Shown here: positions 35,641 to 45,800 of the stretch, in pieces
Layout: the number at the start of each line of letters is the position of its first letter
Position numbering within the stretch: position 1 is the stretch's first letter
Source: Beta vulgaris subsp. vulgaris
Lineage: Eukaryota > Streptophyta > Magnoliopsida > Caryophyllales > Amaranthaceae
Direction of reading: 5' to 3'
NCBI RefSeq assembly: GCF_026745355.1
Contig: NC_079203.1
Location: forward strand, 43,868,368-43,932,367
Length of the DNA stretch: 64,000 bases
Position numbers and translations under genes: made by a program
Notes under the pieces: generated by a model
Told to the model about the DNA's origin: nothing
Databases searched by the model: none
The model's input: the letters and a program-made list of their open reading frames with translations, nothing else

Positions 35641-35926
35641 TTTCTGTCCGCGTCGCATCTTGGACCGGGCCTGTGTTTTCGCCCTTAATGGGCCTCCCAA
35701 ATGCCCAAAACTGTTCAAAAGAACCACTCAAGGAATATCAATCGTCACAAAAGCCATAAATGACCAGAAGTTGAATCGCCACCATGTTTTCAAGCACCCC
35801 AATAATCCCCCATTGCCACGTGGCATTTGGGTTTTCAAGAAACTATTAAGTTCACCAGCTCAAGATTGCTAGTTCATCAGCTCAAGACTACCAGCTCGGT
35901 CACTTAGCCAGTGGTCCAAAGCCATA
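35641..35926. other. Spacer upstream of the antisense promoter
   Basis: Non-coding DNA between the antisense promoter and the 130-bp repeat array. Isolated agctcgg/ccagctcgg phrases near 35860-35900 look like worn outliers of the array. Confidence 0.45.
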
Positions 35927-36640
35927 GGCACCGGCTCGGACAAGCATGGGGCTCATTGGCCCCTCATCCGAGCCGCGTCCAATCAGCTCGGCCCAAGGAG
36001 GCTCTCCTCTTTGGTTGAGTAAGTCTCCTAAGTCCCAGATAGACTTAGCGAGAGCAGGCACCGGCTCGGACAAGCATGGGGCTCATTGGCCCCTCATCCG
36101 AGCCGCGTCCAATCAGCTCGGCCCAAGGAGGCTCTCCTCTTTGGTTGAGTAAGTCTCCTAAGTCCCAGATAGACTTAGCGAGAGCAGGCACCGGCTCGGA
36201 CAAGCATGGGCTCATTGGCCCCTCATCCGAGCCGCGTCCAACCAGCTCGGCCCAAGGAGGCTCTCCTTTTGGTTGAGTAAGTCTCCTAAGTCCCAGATAG
36301 ACTTAGCGAGAGCAGGCACCGGCTCGGACAAGCATGGGGCTCATTGGCCCCTCATCCGAGCCGCGTCCAACCAGCTCGGCCCAAGGAGGCTCTCCTCCTT
36401 GGTTGAGTAAGTCTCCTAAGTCCCAGATAGACTTAGCGAGAGCAGGCACCGGCTCGGACAAGCATGGGGCTCATTGGCCCCTCATCCGAGCCGCGTCCAA
36501 CCAGCTCGGCCCAAGGAGGCTCTCCTCCTTGGTTGAGTAAGTCTCCTAAGTCCCAGATTGACTTAGCGAGAGTGGGTACCGGCTCGGACAAGCATGGGGC
36601 TCATTGGTCCCCGGTCCGAGCCATGGACGAGCCATACCCT
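35927..36640 (+). repeat. 130-bp tandem repeat array
   Basis: Five full units start at 35927, 36057, 36187, 36315 and 36445, with a partial sixth from 36575. Each begins ggcaccggctcggacaagca and contains cgagccgcgtccaa and tcccagatagacttagcg. Spacing is 130 bp except one 128-bp unit. Copies are nearly identical, so the array expanded recently. Open frames across it are by-products of the repeats. Confidence 0.95.
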
Positions 36641-36649
36641 TCCATTTCT

Positions 36650-37110
36650 TTGCGAGACTGGGTCGGCACGCAAGTTTCCCCTCTCTCCTATGAGACCGGG
36701 TCGGCACGCCAGCTTCCCCTCTCTCCTACGAGACCGGGTCGGCGTGCCAGCTTCCTCTCTCTCCCTCGAGACCGGGTCGACGCATCCTTTCCCTCCTCTG
36801 AGGAACCGGGTCGGCACTAGCCACCCCTCTCCTTGAGGAGACCGGGTCGGCACATGCCGCCCTTCTCTCCAAGGATACAGGGTCGGCACTAGCCACCCCT
36901 CTCCTTGAGGCGACCGGGTCGGCACTAGCCACCCCTCTCCTTGAGGAGACCGGGTCGGCACATGCCGCCCTTCTCTCCAAGGAGACCGGGTCGGCACTAG
37001 CCACCCCTCTCCTTGAAGAGACCGGGTCGGCACATGCCGCCCTTCTCTCCAAGGAGACCGAGTCGGCACTAGCCACCCCTCTCCTTGAGGAGACTGGGTC
37101 GGTACGTGCC
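36650..37110 (+). repeat. 36-bp tandem repeat array with 72-bp higher-order unit
   Basis: About a dozen units centred on gagaccgggtcggcac. In the right half two 36-bp versions alternate, one with catgccgcccttctctccaa and the other with tagccacccctctccttgag, making a 72-bp higher-order repeat. The left units (36650-36830) are more diverged. Non-coding 3' region of the gypsy element. Confidence 0.9.
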
Positions 37111-37219
37111 CCCCCCCCTTTTTTCTCTAGAAGATCAGGTCAGCCTGGGTTCAGGACTGTTTGGGTTCCGCCACGAACGGGAGACACCTCAGCAAGGCCT
37201 CGATGTTTCCCATTCCTGG

Positions 37220-37231
37220 CGTGGGGCTAAT
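37220..37231 (+). other. Polypurine tract candidate
   Basis: cgtggggctaat lies directly before the right LTR. It is short and imperfect as a polypurine tract, but it is in the expected place for plus-strand priming. Confidence 0.5.
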
Positions 37232-37634
37232 TGTTTGGGCTTATTTCCTGGATTAGGCCTGCCAGGGACAATTAAGCCCAATAAAGCCTTAAACCTCCAG
37301 AGGGCCCCACCTGTGATAGTGCCTCCTAGCTGTCAGTGCCCTCCAGCTGGCCTACAGTTGGGATATCCCAGCACTATAAATACTCAACCCCTCATCAATG
37401 AGAAGGTATTGAATTCTTACCTAACAAACCAGAGCATATCTCTCTAGACTTTATCTCTCTAAGCTTGATTACTGACTTGAGCGTCGGAGAGGCGATCCCG
37501 GAACAACCCCCGGGGCAGTCTAACCATTACTTTTGCAGGATTCCGGCATACGGACTTTGGACTCAGGACATTCAAAACTGACCCGGTATTCCCTAAGCAA
37601 AGGAATCAGAATCCTTAATTTCTAGACAGAAACA
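37232..37634 (+). repeat. Right LTR of the gypsy element
   Basis: TGTTTGGGCTTATT...CAGAAACA, 403 bp, TATA-like tataaata at 37375, followed by the CTATT duplication at 37635-37639. Confidence 0.95.
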
Positions 37635-37979
37635 CTATTTATTGAGAATTAGGAGAAGATAGAGGAGTGATAGCTCCTCGTAATTATCTCCTTCTCATGA
37701 CAAGAGTTTGATTTCTATGAGTATGTGAGGATCAAAACTTGGGATAGCCATCTAATTTGTAGGCTTCATAAATTTGAGATTGGGACATTAGCATAGCTCT
37801 ATATGAATCTAGAAAATACTAGAAATTATATGGAAACTCTCTTAAAAAAAGAATGCTCTCTCTACCCCGATAGAGAACCCTACTCTACCACAAGTATTAC
37901 TCCGTCGCGGAGGCCACCCTTCTGAACCACGGTTGAGGAGATCACCTCCACTACTTCAAAATTGTCAATAGACGAAGAA

Positions 37980-40180
37980 GAATAATTTGTTCCGGAGTTA
38001 GAATCCATAAATTAGCGAGGAAAATAATAAACTATCTCTTGTGCTTATTGGTCGGCTATTAACAGAACGTTTGTACAACGTTGACGCATTCAAGCGCACG
38101 ATTACTACAGTATGGGCTCCATCGCATGGGTTAGTGATCACAGTATTCAGCCCTAATTTGTAAGCCTTTCGATTCTATCATTGCACGGATATGCCGAAGG
38201 TTTTAGGTGGAAGACCTTGGTGTTTCGATAACATGCTCATCATCTTGAAGGAAGTCGACGGTGACGAGCAATTAACCTGATCAAGTAAGTCTCATTCATT
38301 CTCCGTTTTGGGTTAGAATTAAAAATCTTCCGTTCAATTATCGATCCGATGATATCGTTAAAGTAATGATTGGTAATATGGGAGAGATTTTAGATCTTGA
38401 AGAGGATGTTTTGGGTATTAGAAGATATAGGAGAATTAAAGTCCTTCTTGATGTTACCAAACCGTTGCGCCGGTACCGGAATCTGAAAGACAAGAAGTGG
38501 CGTGAGTTTCAGGTAGATTTTGCTTATGAAAGGTTGTCGTTTTTCTGTTTTGCATGTGGTATAATGGGTCATTTTGAGCGTGATTGCCATGAGGTGGCTG
38601 AAAATGATAAGCAGAAGTGACTGGATGGAGTTTGGGATTAAAAGCAACCCCTAGAAAAAAAGTTGAGGAAGAGACGAAATTTAGGTTGAACAAAAAAGTT
38701 ATCTTTCTTGTAGAGAACTCGGTGAATGGATTAATAGTTGTTAATGCTCTTGGGCCTATCACACGCCACTCTGGGATAATAAATGAGGGTATTAATGAGC
38801 CATCATTATTGCTCCTAAAAGTTGACCTCCTCTACGTATTGATAACAGTGTTGTTGTTGCCCCAATAAGCTTTGTTCCTACTGTCAAAGAGCAATTAAAA
38901 AGCAATAAATGATGGTTTGATTCTGCAGACCGAGGCATTGAATGATGAGGTAACTCCTAAATTTTAGTGTGCGTAAAACCGTGAGGGGTCCGTCTTAACC
39001 ACTCAGTATCCCCAGCAGATATTGTTAGTACTACTAATGTCTCCCCATACCCGACAATAATTGGAGAACAGCAGGTGACAACTTCCCCCTCATCTTATTA
39101 CTTTTACTTCAATTAAGAAGTCTCAAAAGGGGCATATGTGCTCATAGAAACGTTTAGCTCGTGGTTAAAGGAACGAAAAAGAGTCAATTTATTAAATGGA
39201 TATAGATAAGACTACTATGGATAATAAACGAGTTTATGAAGGTGGTGATATGGAAAATGAGAATGTGAGAGGTGCAACGAAGCGATCCAAGCCGAGCCCA
39301 ACTCATGATTCTTCTTTCATTATTAGGGCGGAGGTTGTGATGACCAACCACGCCAAGCATTATGGGTACTTTATGTTAGAGTTGTCAAGAGATGAGCAAC
39401 CATTGGTCAATTCGTCAACTCCGGAGTGTTACTTATGCCCCCAATATCATTTTTCTTTCTGAAATTATGATAAATAAGAATGATGCGGAAGCTCTAAAGT
39501 GTAGATTGGGTTTTCATAATGCTTTTGGGGTGGTGAGTAAGGGTCTTTGTCTCTATTGGAAGGAGGAGGCGGCTCTCACTTTGGTTTCATACTGTAGTCA
39601 TCACATTATTTGTGGTGATGTTGGACTTGGGAACGGAATGTGGCGGTTTGTAGGTGTTATGGATGGGAAAAAGAGGAGGAAAAGTATAAAACTTGGGATC
39701 TCATTTGCTATATTTGTGAGAGCTCTACACTTCCTATCCTTTTAGGTGTAATGAGTTCTTAAATTCGGATAAGAAGGAAGGAGGGTTAATAGGGTAAGGC
39801 GTGAGATGGATGCTTTTAGGAACACTTTGCTCTCTTCAAAACTTGATTTTTTTATAGGATGGGGTATACTTGGGAGAGGGGTTAATCGACAACTACTCGT
39901 ATTCGTGAAAGACTTGAGCGGTACTTGTGCTCTATGGATTGGTTGGATTTATATTCAAATTATAGTGTTGGAAATCTACTCCGGTACAAATCTGACCATT
40001 TATCCTATCATTACTCAGGTTCATGACAGGAGTACGAGATGGGGAAAGAAAAAGGGCTCCAGGTTGGGAACATGTTGGTTACTAGATGAGGGTTGCGAGT
40101 GCTGTGAAGTTAATTAGCGTGGGATGATTCGACTAGGGAAGGTGTGATTGGTCGTCTTACTTTGATGGCTTTTCCCCTCA
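37980..40180 (+). pseudogene. L1-type LINE, ORF1 and endonuclease part only
   Basis: The first part has a DUF4283 domain (LLTERLYNVDAFKRTITTVW, GGRPWCFDNMLIILKEVDGD, about 38050-38275), then a CCHC zinc knuckle (FCFACGIMGHFERDC, about 38545), typical of plant LINE ORF1. A diverged linker (38650-39400) follows. An AP-type endonuclease region then starts near 39430 (NIIFLSE, KCRLGFHNAFGVVSKG, WRFVGV) and runs in shifting frames to RERLDRYLCSMDWLDLYSNY and KSDHL near 39990. Reverse transcriptase is absent. Stops and frame changes are frequent. LINEs usually lose their 5' part on insertion; here the 3' part is missing. Confidence 0.82.
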
Positions 40181-42171
40181 GAAAAAAATATGAATTTGGG
40201 AAACAAAATGAATATTACAGGGATGATCATTTTTTGGGGGGCCCCTACTAGGAACTGTTTGGTAAGAAGAAAAACCATACTAGCTAGACCACCACCTCTT
40301 GTAGGTGAGCCCAACTACAAACCTCAACGCTTGAGAATAGAAGATATAAGTGAATTCTTACTCTCAAACACATATAAGTAGTGGGCTCGAACTTGTTGCA
40401 TCAAAGTTACAAGGTGAGTTCCCCATCACATCCATCAAACAAGCTTGGTACATGGACCATCATATGAAGTAAATATAATAAGATATACTCAAAGAGATAT
40501 TATAACCCTGTCCTTTTCGAATGAGAGAAACTGAATTGCGGACAAAAATTGAACTTACCTAATGCATTGGAAAATACATAAAACCCCTTCGTAAACTATT
40601 TTTGGGCATATAAAGGTGGAGCATAACATAACCCAGTGGACAAAGTTTTTTCCTATTTATGTCAATAGTGTACTAATATTTCAGAATCCTACAAAGACGA
40701 CAAAGAAGATAATTTACGGCGCTATGGGCCACAGCCACAGAGGTTGGGCCCTGGCAGGCTGGCAGCCTTCCCCTAGGAATTCACCTATTACACTGTACAA
40801 GGAATCAAGTAGAAAGGGACACAAACAATATGATATAGAAAATTTATAACAATATTAAGGAAATTTATAACAAGAGACTATTTGATACTCTCTGTTTTTA
40901 TTAGACTACCCCATATGCCACTAATCTTTGTTGCTCCTTACTGTTTTGAATTTTCATATTAGAACGAATTTAACAAAATTTTACATGACTGTAGTAATGT
41001 TTCCTCTTATTTTTATTAATTTATTCGTATTTTTTTGGAATATTCCTTATTTGTTTATCATTTCTTTTGTTTTTGTTTTTTTAATGGGCCTACTAGCTTT
41101 CCATGACACACACATTTAACTTTAATATATAAATTACTCTTTTTCTCTTTTTTTCAGTGTTGCACAACACTGTTTCTCTTAATACTCTATACAAAAGAAA
41201 TGGGCAAATTAATAAACACCAGAGGAAGTATATCAGTATTAATAATCAAAGTTAATAAATTTTCACTTCGAAAAGTAAGAGGTAAACTAATAAAAAAACA
41301 GAGTTAATCTTTCTAAAGATATAAAAGTATATTTCTAATTTTAACACATTATAAGACATTTCTTTTATGAAAACACTATAATTGGAAGAAAAAAAAAATC
41401 TTATCCACCTTCTTTTAAAAATCAAAATATTGTGGCAGCAAAAAAATTCTAGTAATATAAACTTTTTAAAAAGTTCTTCATCCGTTTGAAATAAATGAAA
41501 CACTTATCTTTTTAGATTGTCTCAAAATATGAACCTTCGTTTGTAAATAAGTGCAACAGTTAGACTTTTACGCTCGCCAACACATAATTTTGACCATTAA
41601 TATATCTAATTATGTATTTGTAAAAGTTATAAAAGTTTATATTATGAAAATATTCATTGAAACAAATTTAAGACATTTTATATGATCATATTTGCTTTTA
41701 TATATTAGTAAAAAAAAAAATTGTCAAAATGAGGTGGGTGAATAGCAAAAGTCAAAGTGTTGCACTTAAAAAGAAACATATAAAGTATAATATAAAAGCT
41801 CGTAGCTACTAACTTTGTCATTGGAGTAGAAATGGTAAATTAACTTGGCAAAGCAAATTAGCTTGGGCAAGCTAATTTGCTTGACACAAAGATTGACAAA
41901 AAGAAAGCATATGATTAGCTGAAATCAATAAATGACAAACTAATAGCTAACCATTACACTGCAAATTAATTAGAAAAAAAAAATGGGTGAAAATCTTATG
42001 TGGCATGAAAAGCTAATTTGACAATTAGTTTGTCATTGAAAATGCTCATAATTCTCTCTATCTTCCGTTTCATCATATGAGTACCTCTTTTTATTTATTT
42101 CAATTTTTCCTACCCTTAATTCCCGTGTCTATCTCTGTATTTCATTTATCGCAAGATGTACTTCTTTATTA
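40181..42171. other. Intergenic, no gene
   Basis: No coding or RNA gene found. A worn MITE-like pair of ends (catccgtttgaaataaatga near 41480, and gtcaaagtgttgcactt near 41755) probably marks an old Stowaway relative. Confidence 0.45.
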
Positions 42172-42430
42172 CTCTCTCCGTCTTTTATTAGTTTATCCTT
42201 TTTGACTTTTGATACTATTCACATACATGACTTTGACTATCTTTTGTAATTTGTATTTAAGGAAAAATATAGTCATGTGAGACTTTGTTGGATTCGTCTC
42301 AATGTGTATTATCCAAATATCAACTTTTTGTAATTTTTGCTTATCGAAAATTAGAGATATTAAGGTTCAAATTAGTATCTCGGTAAATGTGCCCCAAAGA
42401 AAGGTGTAAACTAATAAAAGACGGATGGAG
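42172..42430. mobile_element. Stowaway-type MITE
   Basis: TA, ctctctccgtcttttattag at the left; reversed right end ctccatccgtcttttattag, then TA. It lies about 400 bp upstream of the first peptidase gene, within its likely promoter region. Confidence 0.88.
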
Positions 42431-42839
42431 TATGAAATAAGTTAAACAATTTTTTTTTTTTTTTACATAAGAGTTTTTTTTTTATTTATTTATTTCAGAA
42501 GGAAGTATTATAAAACTTCAAAAGATTCAGGCGTATAAGAGAACAGCAAGTGTTGCTTTAGCATCGCTGTTTCAAAATCTACTAAAGCGGACCCACAACA
42601 ACTAATATAGGTGAACACACATCTTAGCCATCCAAATTTTCAATCTTTCATCACAACCGTAGATATACCTCTCACCCAAAATTTGTCACCACAAAAAAGG
42701 CGGCTGATTCTTACACTTGATGACTTCATTACTCCCTCGAATGTTTCCTACAAATACCCCTACCAAAATTCCTAGTGCACCACTTCTCTTATTTTCTCTC
42801 TCCTCTTTTTAAAAGAAGTTTCATAACGGTTCACCCAAA
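42431..42839 (+). promoter_or_regulatory. Upstream region of first VPE gene
   Basis: Pyrimidine-rich leader before the ATG (cttctcttattttctctctcc). Phrases such as catcacaaccgtagata and cggaccca.caac recur upstream of the second copy (catcataaccgtaaatt, tggacccaacaac near 53380-53440), so part of the promoter was duplicated with the gene. No single TATA box is convincing. Confidence 0.4.
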
Positions 42840-45800
42840 ATGATGATCCGCTACACCTCCGGTGTTCTGTTAGTGTTATGCGTTTTGATGAGCTCGGTCG
42901 TTGATAGCCGTCTGATGGTGGATAACCTCATCAGATGGCCGTCTGATCATCCTTCTATCTTTGAGAGCGATGATGATTCAGTAGGGACTAGATGGGCAGT
43001 TCTGATTGCCGGATCTAGTGGCTACTGGAATTACAGGCATCAGGTGATTTTTATGTTTACTTAGATTATCCTCACTCCGATTTCTATTAGTTTATCCATC
43101 TCTTTATACATAGTTTTAAGAGAAACTAATATTTGGACTCGGCCATTGCGTCAAGTTGATATCGTGTCTTCAAATTTAATATGCATTTTTTTCATTCTAA
43201 CTAAGATATATTAAAAAAAATTTACTCCCTCCGTCTCATAATATAGTGCTTGTTTCTTTTTTCACGGTCTCCAAAACGTAACTTTGACCTTTAATATCTT
43301 CAATTCCTTATTAATAAAAAATATAAAAAGTTGATATTATGAAACTACACATTGAGACGAATCTAACAAGATCCTACATGAATATGTTTTTTTTATATAT
43401 ACAAATGAGAATATTCGGTCAAAGATTTTAAAGTTTGACCACCAAAAATGAAATAGGCATTATATTATGAGACGGAGGGAGTAATATTTAAAAGTACAAG
43501 TATAATAATGTGAATACTTCAATTATGATTAAAAGTTGGTTAAGAGAGATAATTATCTTATCTATAGTAAGATATAACGCATGTCTTTTGATATATATTT
43601 GTGTATATAATATTGTCAAATATTGTTGAAAAGTGAAGATATTAATTTATATTAGAGTTAAATGGGTGAGTCGGTGTACTATAACGTCTATGATTTATGA
43701 ATATCTGGTATTCTTTCGTTACAAGGTTTTAGTGGGACCATGGAACTAAGTATAAGTTCTAATTGTATACTCTGTTACGTACGTTTCATCTTGTCGTTTT
43801 TTAGAGTTGTTTCTAAAAAGAAAGATTGTCTCGTTAGCTAATTGTTGGATCCTTAAGAGTTAAAGTTGGTTTAGTTTGGTCGTAGACCTCATTTCATTCT
43901 TGTGACAGAAAGGTGGATCTTTAAATTTTCTCTATTTACAAGGGATATTTATCTTATGTTAAGAAAAATTGAGAGTATTTTGGTAATTATACTATAATCC
44001 AATTATGTATTTGATAAAGACAATTATATTTATAGTACACTTAGGTAGTTAGGTTATATTAATGTTATATTATCAATTATCATGCAACACCTTACTACAA
44101 GACCAAACCAAATCTTTTTATTTTAGTTTATATATTACCAAATATGTTGAATTATGAAAATTTAAATATTTGAAAATACACGACGAAACAAATCTAAACA
44201 TGCATGAATATATTGCTTCTTATAAATTACTGTTAAAATTCAGCCAACCTTCAATATGAACCGACAGAACAGTACATATGGCTCATTTTAGATCTTAATA
44301 ATTTCAAACCAGGTCACTATATTACTAGTATTAGTGTATTACCAATCTATAACACAATATCATAATCTAACACTTCAATTCCCAAAACTCAAAATATTAA
44401 GACAGACTTAACACAATAGTGTTATGACGATTAAAACATCTACTTTTCTTCGTCCTCCAAACTCTTAATTTTATTAGTTGGTGTAAAATAAAGTCAACAA
44501 GTTATGAGAACGAAAGTGAACTTAAAAAAAAAGTGTGAAACAGAAAGCATTGATTCCAACCCTTACTTTGAATAAAGGGTGTATTAGTTTTCATTATTCT
44601 AACACTGTTGGACAAAGAAAGGTATAGTGGAGCAAGCAAACTCCACTCATTTGTAGTTGAATGGGAAGAATAATTTGGAAAGTGTGATGTAAAGCTATAG
44701 TATTATATTGTCTTCAAAAAAGATAAGAAAGCAAAAATATTAAGACAAACTTAACACAACAACAAAGTGTTTGAGCTGCTATGATAACATTAACATATTT
44801 TCTGATTCTTGACATATCATTAATTAGTGTAAATTTAACTTATTTAGGGATTACTTTTTTTTTGCTTAGGTTAGAGTTTTGGCTTTATTTGCATCATTAT
44901 GAGTCCTTTAGAGGTGTATTAATTTAAAGCTTCTACTATCCTGTATCTTCTTAGGGGTATAGAGTTTTGGCTTTCTTGTAGATTCTTTAAAAATTCTTTT
45001 TGAGGTAGTGGAGGTGTTAAGTTAACTACTCAGTACTGATTAGTGATTACTCCCTCCAATTCTAAATATAAAGCATGTATGTTAAATATATTTTGATTAC
45101 TAATACCTCTTATAATATATTTTAAAAAACATATCATCATATTATGCTAAAGAAAAAACAATTTCATAATATTATTTTCTTAAAATATTATCAATATATG
45201 TACTGAAAGTACTCCACATTAAAGTCCAACCTCATATATTCTGCGTGCTTTATAAGAACAATCGAAAGGAGAATTAGAATCAAATATCTAATTTGGTATC
45301 TAATTTAAATTTAATTGTTATCAGTAACCAAATACTTGGTTCTTTACCACCCGATCAAATTTTTATTACTTTTTATTATTTTATTTTTTTTGGTAAGAAG
45401 AAGTGGTTCGGACTCGCTCGAGTCTGAATGGGCCAGACACTTGAGAGTAAGGGGGAAGGGTAAGGGGAATCCTTACTCTCAAAGTGCCTCTAGTGGGGAT
45501 TGAACCCTCAATCAAGGTTGGAAGGGTGCTCTCTTTACCACTAAACCAAGTACTACTTGGTACCATGGGATCAAATTGTTGGTTTCTTTAGTAGTAGTTA
45601 CTATTGCGGAGGGTGTATAAGTAACTTGGACTACGCGTTTTTAGTAGTAATCTGGAAGTTTAAGAACTTCCAGATTTGGTCATTGGTGATTGGTCTTTGG
45701 CTCTTTGCTCAACATGTGGTCCCTGTAATGCTGAAGACCTGAAGCCATAGTTTGGTACTTTACACTTGATTGATACTTTCTAAGTCATTTTCTAACACAA

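Larger units (their letters stand above)
26587..37634 (+). mobile_element. Ty3/gypsy LTR retrotransposon, Tat lineage, complete but decayed
   Basis: An 11.0-kb element bounded by near-identical LTRs of 405 and 403 bp, with a perfect 5-bp target duplication, CTATT, at 26582-26586 and 37635-37639. In order it has a primer-binding site, gag with a protease remnant, reverse transcriptase, RNase H, a second (archaeal-type) RNase H, integrase, an antisense gene, two tandem-repeat arrays and the right LTR. The second RNase H before integrase and the antisense gene after it are marks of the Tat group (Grande-type). No envelope-like gene is present. Pol is broken by frame changes and the protease core is deleted, so this copy cannot move by itself. 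Confidence 0.95.

Noticed and set aside
36563..37076. Long minus-strand open frames of repeating PTRSPxREG-type peptides
   Set aside because: The 36-bp unit is a multiple of three, so any frame without a stop stays open across the whole array. No start context or domain supports a protein.
36650..37110. 36-bp repeats resembling a CRISPR array
   Set aside because: Units are directly adjacent with no unique spacers, there are no Cas genes, and the setting is a plant LTR retrotransposon.
26587..37634. Endogenous virus with an envelope gene
   Set aside because: The gene after pol is antisense and resembles Tat-lineage accessory genes; it has no signal peptide or fusion-type membrane protein features.
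39196..40180. Separate host gene in the LINE region
   Set aside because: The fragments are LINE endonuclease in shifting frames, without a splice arrangement that restores them.
45455..45560. tRNA gene on the minus strand
   Set aside because: The boxes belong to a SINE head with an A-rich tail and target duplications, not to a functional tRNA.
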